The notes under the pieces were generated by a model that saw nothing but the letters and a program-made list of their open reading frames with translations, made no database searches and was not told where the DNA came from. Shown in pieces: positions 1-12,081 of a stretch of 38,673 bases of DNA; position 1 is the stretch's first letter, and every line of letters starts with the position of its first letter. Both the position numbers and the translations under genes were made by a program. Origin of the DNA: Rostrohypoxylon terebratum (taxonomy: Eukaryota > Ascomycota > Sordariomycetes > Xylariales > Hypoxylaceae); NCBI GenBank assembly GCA_022497145.1, contig MU386029.1, positions 1 to 38,673 of the forward strand, written 5' to 3'.

Positions 1-3000
1 ATATATACACATTCAAGGGATGGCTCGACGCGTTTGCGTCGCATTTCTACGCTGGCACGAAGGGAGGGTGGTCTCATAACGGTGGTTTGCCTTATATCAA
101 TACTAGTGCAGACATGGCCAGTTTCGTCCAGTGTACCCTCAACCAACTTTACATGGGTGGCTGTATTTGGACACTTTTGTCCAGTCTGGCAGCTTACTGA
201 TAGAAGACAATCATTGGCATCCAACTTTCAAATTTCTACCGGTACGGTATTATGACTGGTATACCATTTCCAGCACGAACATGACTCGTTGCCAGCACAA
301 TTATGTACTCGCCAGCACAACCCCTGACCAATACAGTCTCCTACCAGTAGAGCCCCTTACCCGTCCAAAGCCACTGTGGCACAAGCCGCCATGTCAGAGG
401 GTGCTGTCGCGAGTCGCTACTAGTATAAGTTTATAATGGTACACGTTTAGATACCTATTCAACCAACAGAATAACGACCTACCTGGATGAGATGAAGACA
501 CAACTGCGAAACTACATCGGTACGATTTTCTACTGTCCCGATAAGTGCTGGCAATCGGGACGCAGAAAATTATTCGAAATCTCGGAATGCACCTAGATAA
601 TAACAAACGTCGATTCGATTTTGCATGATTCCGAGTTGATACTACTTTTACACGGCTATCTACTGTCACCCACGCAGGAGACGATTAGGTCAACGAATCG
701 CGATGGATGTGGGTGTTATGGAGTTTTGGATGTATTATGTAGATGAAATGTCCGCACGCCGGCTTGTGCTTTCTTATGAAATAGGTATTTATGCGTAGGC
801 TAATCCGGTCCAGTTCCGGACGCGCCCCTGTTTAGCTCCGGCTTAAGGCGGCGCAAATCCAACACTAATAGTAGTTTAGGCTGGCCATTGGAAAACTTAT
901 CTTCGAGGTTCTATGGGAAGCGAAGTACGAAATCCAGAAAGAGAACTAGAAAGGTTCTTCTGACATCTACCTATACTGCAGGCTGATAATTAGATATATT
1001 TGACGTACATTAAGCATTTCCAGATATTTCTATAATGACCTAAATCAGTCAAATTACGACTTGCAATGTTCCAAATTTGTCATGTCGTTTCCTAAAAGAG
1101 AGAGAGGCTATATTGCCTTTCGTAATTCCATACGTAATGCTGCCTCTGTTAGGTTTGACTGATGCAATGGACATTATACTCCATCAGACAGCCAGGGGCC
1201 ATGACACAGGGGTGTTTCTGTATGCGTCATCCTATGGCACATGGCACTGTTTAGGCTAAATAGTAAGCCTAGTAAGGGAATTTGGAGATACTTGAGGTGT
1301 CCATTGGAGGCGACATTGAAGACGGGATGATTTTAACACACCTGACATAATTGGACGAAACACGCCGCTAAGTCCTAACAAGTGATTATTTAGCTCGTCC
1401 GATCTTGATCTCGACCGAAGTCTGAGAACCGTGGGTCCGATATCAGAATGGGCGGAGATTGCGGGATTAGAAACCGAACCGGCTGAGGTCGGTTGTTTAG
1501 GGTCCCTAGATTTGACGGGCCGGAGAGAGAGAAAACCCAAAGACCCGGAATAGAAGGTGCTCGTCTTAGCGAAGCTTGAAGATCACATTATCTTTAGTAG
1601 GCCATGATGACATCTTGGAGCACATGATGGAAACAGGCGGGAGACGTGCATAGACGAATGCACCGAGCCGCGCCGCAGATTACACCTTGGAAGTTAAAAA
1701 AATGTACGGGCGTCAAGTACGCGCACTATAGAAATGGCCTCTGCCACTAGCCGCTATAGCTAGGGTGAAGAAACATCACAGCGGAACGGGTGACGGGACG
1801 GCTCGTTATGCAGGTCAAGTCAAGTCAGTCTCGCGCCGCCACGCTGCCCACGCAGAGCAGATGGAGTACATACTCGAAAATAGACTTGAAGTGAGAGACA
1901 TGCATCCGGTCACTGGAACTCTCCTTTTGAGCGTGGTGGTTACATCCTTTCCCGTGGGATGCGCACGTGTGCATTGCTTGGTGCTTAATGCACCCCAGAC
2001 TCGGTGAAGCTCTAGAACTTGCCAACGGGCATTCGAAAACGGTCGGGTTAACAAGAGACGACCCTTAAGCGAAATGATCGACGGAGTAAGACAGACATAT
2101 TGATAGTTTTATCTTCTTGCTACCTGCTAAGCACGACTGAAAGTCAGCGGATGTTTTGTCAGTGACGACCATTGAAGTTGGGACGACGAGTCGGCTATTT
2201 TGCTCTGGCAGTTCTGAGCGGGTATGATGTATTTCAGCGGTATGTCACTGCTACCTTGGCAGGCATGCGAGCATCGTCCCAAAATTCCAGTACTCTGGGT
2301 TCGCAGGTTCGGGGCTACGTACATGCAAGAAAGACAAACGAGAGAGATTAGAATCCCGGATCCCTGAGGGGCCACGCGCCGATCTGGGAATGCACGGGCT
2401 TTCTCGTCCGGTGAAGTCACATCGATCACCCATTTTTGGCACACTGGGCTGAACGATTCAGTGACCGGTGAACGGTCGGATGCGAACAGCCCTGGAGGTG
2501 AGGGCGACACTTCGGACACTACTGCATGGTCCATCGTGATCAAGTGAGAAGGAGGACTTTGGAGGAAAAAAAAGAAATACGGCGCAGACCAATGAAAAAG
2601 CTCCGTTTAATAGGCAATAGGTGTTGTTCTGGATAGAGAAGGAACCGGGGAAACTCCCATGATCTTAAGACCCAGCATTGCAATCTGTTATAGGTGGGGA
2701 CGGTGAGCGGCATGGATATCTGTCACTATCAAATCGAATAAGTATATTACTTCGTACACCGACGGCAATTTACATAGTATGTCCTGAATAGCAGGCGAGA
2801 ACGCGAGAAGCTCAGCTGAATACCCATTAGTAGAATGCGCGGTGTTCCCGAACATCCCGAGAACTGGAGTTAGTCGGGCCATTTCTGGCGGTGGAATATA
2901 TTCCTAGCGCATAGAATCCAGGGGCTAAATAGGAGGCTAACCGTCGAAAACGAGGGTTTCTAGCGTGAGTGTGCCTGTTCACGTATGTCAGAGTGTCGGG

Positions 3001-6000
3001 TGCACTGTCATTTCAAATAAAATCGGTCAGTGGTTGCTACCTACATAGGACCTAGGTAATACTTGATGCAATACAGTAGTAACAGCAAGGGCAGTTGAGG
3101 GCTCTCGATGCTGCACCGGTAATGAATGGACCAAAGGGCTCGCTGCTGAATATAGAAAGCGTGGGAAGCATGTGAAAGGTCTGACATGCACGGAAATATG
3201 TGCATTGGACATGCATGTAGTATGTAGCAGGACTCGCTTAATAGATTAGTTGGAGTCTAGACGGAGTGATGTAATGGTAGGGGTGATAAAGAACCAAGAT
3301 GACGCCGAGTTTCTGTAATGACCCGTGAGAGTAAAACGAATCTAAAGCTGTAGTAGTATGCGTGCTTACCTCCAGTAACACGATAATCATAATGGTGGTG
3401 TGTGTAAGTGGTCGAGGTATCTGGGTATGTGTCGTACAGCACAGCAGCTGAGCTGCCACAGCAGTTCGGAAATTGTTACCAACTCTGCCAAGCCTTGTTG
3501 CAAAGGAGGTTAAAGTCTCACGCCGAGATCTCATGCTGTATTCCGATTTGCCGACCGGTTTGGGTTTATTGGTTGTGATGCCAATAAGGTGTTACGTATC
3601 TGACCATAAACGGCCAGCAAGTATTGAAGTTTTGCGGCATATTTTTCTTCATGGCGATGCCCCTGGAACAAACTCCGACGAAAACGGGGTTGAAAATGTC
3701 TGTAGTAGTCTTCGACTATGATCCGGAGTTGCTTAGTTTCTTTCCTGATCGAGGGGTTTGATACCTAGCCTTGACTCCGGATTCCCTGTCGGGGACAGGG
3801 AGATGCTCCGACCTAACATTCCCCATTAATACCCTAGGGTTTAATAAGTCAACTCGGGACCTACATAGATCGTACCCTCCTATACGCTCTGATATTCTGT
3901 ATTGTATTGTACCTACATACTATGTATAGTATGTGAGGTACGCTCTCCCTGGACACTGGACAGCGATGACGCTAGATGGTACCCAAGCAAAAGCAGGGGG
4001 ATGATATCCGATGGCCAGGATGAATTGGCCAATCATAATTGACGGTTATAATCGTGGTGGATATTCACGATGCGACACCCGACGATATTCCCCTGTGTTC
4101 GTTATATTGTCCGACGCTCAATAGCTACAAGTATGTATAATCAAATTTTGACCAAAGCCTCATCCATCCTAGCTAGCTATGCTTGGCTTTTTCGTCAGTA
4201 CCTCCGTTGGCGCAACGAGGCGTGTGATATAATAATATCTTAGTTCCGTCCAGCCACGGACAAGGCAGACATAATAGCGTGTTTATTGAATCCTGACTTG
4301 TAGGTCAAGTTTGTTCTCTTCACATGCTCTTCAAGGAATTCTCGAGTCAAGACCCCGAGTTTTAACTTGCTGGCAAACTCCTTGATTCTCCATATTATAA
4401 AAATATCTTTGTGCCAAGCACACAGAATTCGACCGAGATCTCTTCCGGCTTGTCCCAACATGATCAGCAAACCTCTGCACAAACGGTAATTGGTACGCAA
4501 AATACGTAATAATTCGACAGCTCTAGACAACTGGGTCAACTGGGTCGACTGACTTTGACTAATTAGTTTCTTTTTTTTTCGGACGACGAAGCTTGGGTAG
4601 TTTTGAGCCTTGGTTGATTCGACCACACAACGTTGGGAGTTGAATCACTCGGACGAATGTTTGGGGAGATTAAAAGCCTCTTTTTTTGGATTGCATCCTC
4701 GTGTATCCAACAATCGGGATAGCGAGAGGAATCCTGCCCAGACTTTTGGCCTTCTGACTTAATTGTCGCAACCCCGGTCAAGGCCGACACGCGACAAGTG
4801 GGCCAAAGAACCTGGTTAATAATAGGTGAGCACCGTCTCGTCGGTGTGGCAGTCCCGCATCTGCATACTTGGTCAAGGTGTTCCTAGCCAATTTCCAACC
4901 AGTCGAGCACTGCATTGCGATTCTAGTGGTTCTTCTAGAAGGGCACCCCCTACCGGCTGGGGCATCCGGGAACGCGAGACTAAGACGCTTGAGGTAGTAT
5001 CGACCACCCCAGCAAATCTTCCCTCCGCAACCAGAGACCCAGGACCCGGCAGTACCACGTCGTAGCGGTCCCTCTGAATCGACTAGGTCTTTTTCTGGAT
5101 CAGCGGGCAACGGTCGTAATACATGATTAAAAAGACAGAGAACCCCATTGGTGATAAAATCCGAGTCAATCTTCACAAACCGGTTGCCGTTGTCAAGAAG
5201 TTGAAAGACACAATACAAAAAATCCTCAATTTCGATTTGAGGGTCGATTTTGGTCGATCAAGAAAAGAAAAAAAAAAGAAGAAAAAAAGCAAAGAAGGGA
5301 ATTTCAAGAAGGAGTGGAAAGAATTACAATCAAGGGAGATGTGCGACATTCGGCGTTAGGGTGCAGTTGCCTTCGATTTTTCCAGAGGTCGTGATCCTGC
5401 CTACCTCATACCTCGTCACCGCATTCCTCAAGGAAAGAAAGAAAGAAAGAAGCAACTGCATTGACTACCTGCAACAACGTCTAATTCTTATTAGGTAAGT
5501 GAGTCGTACTTGTCACCTTTCACACACAAGTTTCAAGTTTTGCAAGTTTAACCCACGAGGTAATTACAAAATTACAACCACACAACCATACAACCTTACA
5601 TACAACCTTACAGTTCCAAATTGGTTGTAACTACCTTGGGTACAACTCTGGAAAGGCAAAAAGGACTTTGGATACAATTTTGGAACTTACGACCTGTACG
5701 AAGTTATTCAACTTCGGGTTTAAATGTTTTCATGTTCTGATTTCCTAAACTTGAAAAACTTGAACCATCCAATGCTCAATCTTCCTCCTCATCGATTATT
5801 CAGGCAATGCTCTACGTCTAAGGAGTTTTATAGCTAACATCACTGTCGCCTTTTTTTTCCCCAGTACCGGCTTCCAATTCCTCGAGTGCTACGAGTTCAT
5901 CACGATCTATCACCACCACGATCCTTTTGCAGCATCCTAGAATCCCAACATCCTAGGATCCCAGAATCCCAGAATCCCAGCCCTGGTGCATCCAGCATCC

Positions 6001-7789
6001 AACATCCGGCATCCCTTCCGCGCATGACCACCTACCATAACTTGCTTCTTCACCTGGTATCCCCGCCGTCACACACCAGGTGGGAGGTCAGCTTTGCAGC
6101 AGTTCTTTAGCGCTATTTCTTTTTCCTCCAATCCGCGAAAAGCTTCCTTTGCGACAGCCCTGGAAAAAGTGAACCAACCAGAAGGAAACACAAGGATCAA
6201 TATTACAGGACTAAGAGCCGATTGGTGACATTCATCTCTGCTGCCTCTTGTCATCCTGTTCCTCATTTACTTGGATTGTGGCTCGTGATTTACTGCACAA
6301 GCCATTTCGCATTTCGCGTTTCGCATCGCTTTCCTGGAACTGGATAACACCGACGCAAAGGCACTTAGAGGCACGCAGACGCAGACGCAGCCGCATACGC
6401 AACCGCGGGCACAGGGGGAGGATCCGAGAGAGGAAGAGAGTGCCCGACCTTACCAGTTGGTGCCCTATTGTTTCTGAGCTCTTTTTTTTAATGAGATAAT
6501 ATTTTTCAGTATAATACAAAAGGTCCCCCTGCCTTGGCTTTCCAAGGTTGGATAAAGGAAGGGAGCAGGGAGCAAGGACAGAACGCGGGACGCGCGTGGG
6601 AGGGAGATTGGAATATTTAGGGATCACTTTATTGGTCCTTTGCCCTCTAAATTGCTGCTGGGTTCTAGGTTCACTTGCACACCTGGACATTTTCACGTCC
6701 ACTGGTTCGCTGTTGGAAGTCGAACAACCCCGCGGTGCGACACTCCACATACAGCGGCTGTACGCTGTACACTGTGCACTGTTAGAAGCGTCATGACGTC
6801 TATAGTAAGTAACATCGTCATCTTCTGTTTTGTCTTTTTCTTCTTTTTTTTTGCTTACATTTTTATTCCCTCTCCCCCCCCTTTCCACTGTTATGTCTTG
6901 TCCAGTCAAAACATCGGAATTTCAAAGTGCCAGGACTTCAAAAACCCAATTGTGATTCTGACCTGATTGTCGCGTCACGCGTCTGGTCAGTTTGTCAGCT
7001 ATCAGACAAACCTAATTTCCTTCGCACAGAAACCAGTCAAGCTTAGATGCAGTGCTCGAGCTTAGATACTATGTACAAATCCCGTTGCCACTAGTCTGAC
7101 CTGCATAGCTGATAGCTTAGCTTTTCTTTGGTTTGCTTGTCTTCTTCAAGGTTTCTTTCTTTGAACACATGTGTCCCACACCTTCTTCCTCCCACCACTC
7201 CCATCCATTCATCTATTCCTGATCCCTTCTATCCTCCAAGTCGAATCCCTTCACCGCCTCGCCTTTCCAGACCATCCTAGAAGCCTTGTGTCCCCCACAC
7301 TCTTTCCCATCTCTCATCAGCCCCCCCAAGATAACCACCCCTGGAAAAACGCCCAGGTCTTACTTGCTTTGACTGCTTATGTTGGACGGTCCCCCTATTA
7401 CCATCGCAACGGCACGGAGCGAAGCGATGTGCCGCTACGCCCCAAGTCAGCCAACTGTCGACATTGATTGGTACGGGTGACATGATTGTCGCAGATGCCC
7501 AAGTTCCCAAGTTGCCAACTTGAAATTAGACCTACATTATTTTCCCCCCTTGCGCGACGGTGACGTTTTCGCTCATACTAAGCAATTGTCTCGCGAAACT
7601 CCCGCCTCCTTCCGGTTTACCTCTCAAAACTTACTCATCCATCTCCTAACACCCCTTGGCCCCCACTCTAGATCAACTTATTATGTCCTGCCCCAACATC
7701 GCGAGTGTTTCACCATAAATTCGATCGCGAACACTGTTTTAGCACGTGTTCTCTGCCAAATTATTTGCGTTTGACTAGTCTAACTAGCC
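1..7789. other. Gene-poor stretch with no supported gene
   Basis: I find no gene here that I can support on either strand. The open frames are short, have no recognisable motifs and do not join through convincing introns. Small features seen: an 8-bp inverted repeat with a 4-nt loop at 3915-3934, an A-rich run with scattered G at about 5268-5290, an AAAG tetranucleotide run at about 5434-5452, ACAACC-type imperfect repeats at about 5573-5612, imperfect repeats based on ATCCCAGA at about 5940-6010, and long pyrimidine tracts at 7170-7350. The part nearest 7789 probably holds the promoter and 5' UTR of the folliculin-like gene. A lineage-specific gene or decayed transposon cannot be excluded without a search. 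Confidence 0.5.
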
Positions 7790-9421
7790 ATGACGGTGTC
7801 TCCAAAACCGGCGATATTGCCTTTACTAACATATATCCAGCTATGTCTGGCGCATTACTGCGATCTACATGGACCGACGCCTCTCATGGTTACCGAAGGT
7901 TTGCCGGTCCCATGCGGGCAATGCTGCGATGAAAGTATCGATCCGGTGCGACCACAAACAAGTGCTGCGGCTCACAACGTGCAGACCACTGTTACTGAAT
8001 CTCTACGGAAAATGACACTAGGATCTCCGCGTAGTTCGTCGACGCCCGCTACCGAACACGAAGCGCAGACGCACCGCGCATCATTACTTCGAGCGTCGAA
8101 ACTCGGTCCCGGCAGCGCGGCTCACTCTGCATCGATTTCGACAGCGGCTATCCAGACGCCTCCGCAAAGTCCCCGAAATGCACCCGAGGGGTTTCCTGAA
8201 ACCAATGGCAAAGGTAATTTACGGCGCGACTCGAGCTTTCGCCGAACCTATGACGACTACGTTACGAAGCGAGCAAATCCATGCCAGAACTGCGCTTTAA
8301 CACTCCCCAAGCGACAGGACGCGAAGAGTGGGAAGGACGACAGCACAAACACAACCGCACATTCAAAGTCTGACCAGCGTGGTCCCATATTGCGTACGCG
8401 TGCTCCATATGCCCGTGTCTACGGAGGGAGCAGCGAGTTCAGTCCACCAAACTCGAATCCCCAGTCTTCATATCCCTCTGATGCCGAGGATGACATTTTA
8501 CCAAGAGACCACGCCAAACGCCCTACTTCGCAACGCCGGCCAACCACGTCAACATCGCATTCGAGCGTCTCGTCTAGATCTAGCGTAGCACAACATACTC
8601 ACTACTTGGACTACACATCAACCCATGAACCCGTCGTCCCGACTACCTACTCCATAGTCCGCGCTTCGTGCCTACGAACACTCTCGTTTGAGACACTTCC
8701 GAGGCGACCGGAAACTTCACAAGGTCAATCACTTGCGTCACCAATATCTAGCATCCCGCCCCAGTTTCCATCCGCGCCATTCAACCACGGCCCAGGCTAT
8801 ATCACTGCAACCCCGAACCCCCAATCCGCAGCGAATGGCGGACCAATTTTCTTTGGTGACCCACTAGCAGGCTACACGACCGCATACATATTCCGAATTC
8901 CGGACGTGCACGCTCGTGGTCGCAAGAGGGTATACGCGTTTCTGGCGCTTAGTACGCACCGTGAGCGCCTTGCCATGAAGACCTTTAGCTTTATATCCGC
9001 TGCTTTCCGAGATCTGGTAAATTGGATCCAGGAGCTGGCAGAAGCAGAAGCCGAACGAGAGCGAGAGCGCGAGGAGGCCAACAGCTCCGTCGCGGCGCTG
9101 AATGCGGCGTACAGTCAAGCCGGATTTGGCGCTGATGGCCCACGTGACAGTGGTATTGGTCTGGGTCTGGGAGGTGGATTCGGTGGATCAAACCTAGACC
9201 GGGATCGAGGAAGGGAAAGGGCGAACGACACAAGCAGCTTCCTGACTGGTGGTGGTCGCGGCGGCTTTGTGCAACGCATGGGTGGGTCTATGGGTCCCGG
9301 TGGATTTGCGCCTAAGGCACGCGGGCTTGCAGAGCTAGTGGGCCTCCCCGACTTCTTCATCGAGTTGCATTCACGATTTGTGCAGCTATTGTTGGAGTTG
9401 GGCGTCGTTCTCTCCTCATAA
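7790..9421 (+). CDS. LST7: Folliculin/Lst7-like protein (longin-domain GAP subunit)
   Basis: The 543-codon open frame resembles fungal Lst7/folliculin. In yeast and animals this protein forms the Lst4-Lst7 (FNIP-FLCN) complex at the vacuole or lysosome and acts as a GAP for Rag-type GTPases in amino-acid signalling to TORC1. The family's opening motif is at residues 22-40 (HYCDLHGPTPLMVTEGLPV), followed by a CxxCC cluster and a CxxC pair near residue 165. After a long Ser/Pro/Thr-rich linker comes the longin core, with GGPIFFGDPLAGY near residue 353 and a segment ending RKRVYAFLALS. A Glu/Arg helix and a Gly-rich insert (about 420-500) precede the last helix. No DENN domain follows, as in yeast Lst7. 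The start is uncertain: a branch-like ACTAAC and acceptor CAG at 7826-7840 lie just before the conserved region, so the first 17 residues may be intronic. The stop is clear. Confidence 0.82.
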   Translation: MTVSPKPAILPLLTYIQLCLAHYCDLHGPTPLMVTEGLPVPCGQCCDESIDPVRPQTSAAAHNVQTTVTESLRKMTLGSPRSSSTPATEHEAQTHRASLLRASKLGPGSAAHSASISTAAIQTPPQSPRNAPEGFPETNGKGNLRRDSSFRRTYDDYVTKRANPCQNCALTLPKRQDAKSGKDDSTNTTAHSKSDQRGPILRTRAPYARVYGGSSEFSPPNSNPQSSYPSDAEDDILPRDHAKRPTSQRRPTTSTSHSSVSSRSSVAQHTHYLDYTSTHEPVVPTTYSIVRASCLRTLSFETLPRRPETSQGQSLASPISSIPPQFPSAPFNHGPGYITATPNPQSAANGGPIFFGDPLAGYTTAYIFRIPDVHARGRKRVYAFLALSTHRERLAMKTFSFISAAFRDLVNWIQELAEAEAEREREREEANSSVAALNAAYSQAGFGADGPRDSGIGLGLGGGFGGSNLDRDRGRERANDTSSFLTGGGRGGFVQRMGGSMGPGGFAPKARGLAELVGLPDFFIELHSRFVQLLLELGVVLSS

Positions 9422-10642
9422 ACAAGACCGGCCTGTGGTTATTTGACACGAACAAACTTGATCCGCGGCCATCTCCACATGGGTTTTGCGAGGTGATAGA
9501 AGAGCTGGTCAGCTTACTGCGTCCTACTATGGAAAAGTAGATGCATCGACGGAGGAAATGCCTGATTTGTTTTGAACGGAGGTGATACCCTAGCAAGCGT
9601 CCTTCGATTCCTTTGCAGATTTCTTCAAGCCGTTGGTCTAGTGGTTCCCCCACGGAACGCTTGCCATACATGATACCCACACGTCAAGTTAAAGCAACGT
9701 TCATTTTTTTCTGTCCGTTGGCACTCGCGTGTGTTTTTGTCTTGTTTTCGTTTTTTTCTCCTCGAGCCTCGCTTAGGGAAGATACCCCTCGTGTATTATT
9801 ACCTTTTCTGCACATTTACCTTTTTCTTGCTATTCTTTCCCCCCTCTTTTTTTCGATATGGGTCTACTATACTCAAGAAGATATGTATGTCTCGCCTACC
9901 ATGAGGACTGTGGAAACACATGGCGTGTTTAATTTTTTTTAACAAAAAAGAGGGCGCACAAAAAGTAAATAGGGTTTTCCAAGGGTGTGTGGGTTAATGC
10001 ATTTGCCGGAGGGCAAAGCAAAGAGCCATATAGAAAGGGCAAGGGTAGATGGGGAATCGGCACGAACGACTGGACGATGAAGGGAGACACGGTGAGAGGA
10101 GGGGGACTGGTATAGAAGTTTCTCTCCCCCCTTTCTTCCCAATTGTATTATATTATGATACTATGATCTCTTTCTCGAACCTCACGGTGATACTTTAAAA
10201 ACTTTTTACTTCTTACCCCCGGATTTCTTGATGGAATGGGATTGGTCCGTCATCGTTACATAGAAGGGGTACGGCTAGATAAATGGAAAGTTATTACCAC
10301 CAGTTCACAATCAGTCACACATAATACTGTAGTCAGGACCTTGGCTTAGAAGACAAGCACGTGCATGCAAAGACGTAAAGTAAACTAGTGTGATTAGCCA
10401 CTTTGTATTGATAATGATGTTACAGTTATACACCTGGCCAACCCCCATCATGATCGCAGTATCATGATCACAAGGAGTCCCGCCTCCGATTCCATAGAGC
10501 CTCATGGATACCAAAGAGCTAGGTCATAGCAAGAGGACCTGCAGTGCATCCCACCATGGATTCCCCTCTTTTCCACTTCCCTGTTCTCCAAATGCAACCC
10601 GAGAACCATTCCGGTCCAGTCAACTGGAGCCATGCTTCTCGT
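9422..10642. other. Convergent intergenic region (3' flanks of Lst7-like and Rpt3)
   Basis: No gene is supported. The stretch holds T-rich tracts at about 9704-9715 and 9753-9760, and a T-run followed by an A-run at 9931-9949. These are consistent with 3' UTRs and transcription ends of the two facing genes. Confidence 0.55.
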
Positions 10643-12081
10643 CTATTTGTAGAAATCAAACTTGTTCTCGTCACTGGTCCCCTTGACCTGGCTTGAGTAC
10701 GCGTCCTCAAGGTCGACCTGAATAATGTTGTACCTGTTCTTCCGGACGGCACGTAGACCGGCTTCCTGCATGATAGCAGCGATGACGGCACCAGATAGGG
10801 GATCGTTACGGACGATCAAACTGTCGAGGTCGACTTCAGGGGCAAGACTCATCTTGCTAGCGATTGTGGAGAAGATGAGCCGACGCTCGCGGCGGTCGCG
10901 CAGGCTGGGGAACTCGATCTTTCGGTCGAGACGACCGGGACGTAGGAGGGCAGGGTCGAGGGTATCCGCACGGTTCGTGGCCATGATGACCTTGACGTTA
11001 GAAGTCTGGTCGAAACCATCCATCTGGTTCAGCAGCTCTAGTAGGATACGCTGGACCTCACGGTCGGCACCAGTCTGGGCGTCGAATCGCTTGGTGGCGA
11101 TGGCGTCGATCTCGTCGATAAAGATAATGGCGGGGGAGTTCTCACGGGCCATACGGAAGACGTCACGGACCATACGGGGACCCTCACCAAGGTATTTCTG
11201 AACGAATTCGGAACCGACGACACGGATGAAGTTGGCGGTTGTGGAGTTGGCAACGGCCTTGACAAGCATAGTCTTTCCCGTTCCGGGAGGACCGTAGAGA
11301 AGCACACCGCGAGGCGGGTCGATACCGATTTGTTTATACAGGTCGAAGTGAGTTAAGGGCAACTCGACGGCTTCCCGGATCTCCTGCTTCTGCATGTCTA
11401 GACCACCAACATCGGCGTATGTCACGTCGGGCTTCTCGTCAGCGCCGAGCATGGCGATGGAGGAGTCGGCCTCCGGGGGGAGGATGTCGACGAGGGCATT
11501 GGAGTGACGGTGCAAGGCGACGGAAGATGAGGGCTTCAACTTCTCGCGATCTAGCGTAGACAGAATCCGCACGACGTAGTTAGATCCCGTACTGGATTGT
11601 ACTATACCAGTGCTATTTAAAAAAAACCGTTAGACGTCAGATTCTTAAAAGACAGCGGCGTAAACTTTGGCTGGGTTAGTATAAACTCACTTTTGATCAA
11701 TGGCTTCCATAAATTGGCCAATGACCAAAGGTACACTCTGAATCCGCTTGATTTCTTCTTGCGCGCGAACAAGTTCGCGTTTCAAACTCCTACGCGAAAA
11801 GCTTATTAGTCACAACGGTCCATAAAGTAACGGCGTGACAAAGGCCCGAAGACTTGACACCGTCCTCCGACTGTTTATTCCTACCTCTGCTCATCCTTGA
11901 TGTATTCTTCCTGCAGTTGGATGTATTCTAGATGCCTCTGTAACTTCTTTAATACTGCATATTCGTCTCCTCCCTGTGCAGGTAGTCCCTCGATAGACTC
12001 GACGTTCGGAATGGTGGACGGGATAGGTTTGTTGTGCGGTGCGACGTTGTTGGCCGGATTTTCTACGAGAACGTCACCCAT
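10643..12081 (-). CDS. RPT3: 26S proteasome regulatory ATPase subunit Rpt3 (6B)
   Basis: This is one of six AAA+ ATPases in the proteasome base, which unfold substrates and open the 20S gate. Three exons read 12081-11885, 11789-11691 and 11612-10643, giving 421 aa, the family's usual length. The start follows from the ATG at 12081 and the N-terminal coiled coil (LQEEYIKDEQR), which continues in frame into exon 2 (SLKRELVRAQEEIKRIQS). The OB-fold region is followed by Walker A GPPGTGKT (about residues 206-213), Walker B IIFIDEID (about 261-268) and the sensor/arginine region ending LLRPGRLDR. The C-terminus is DFYK, which carries the HbYX gate-opening signature. Both introns have GTRNG donors and TAG acceptors. 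The whole chain closely matches Rpt3 rather than its paralogues. No disruption is seen. Confidence 0.97.

Noticed and set aside
2127..2543. 138-codon minus-strand open frame
   Set aside because: No recognisable domain, no intron joins and no conserved neighbour.
4240..4626. 128-codon minus-strand open frame with helical composition
   Set aside because: Opens at a GTG, has no good ATG or matching exon upstream and no family I recognise; kept out for lack of support.
6232..6909. 225-codon open frame on the minus strand
   Set aside because: Rich in Arg, Lys and Ser from low-complexity DNA upstream of the Lst7-like gene; no motif, and it overlaps competing frames on the other strand.
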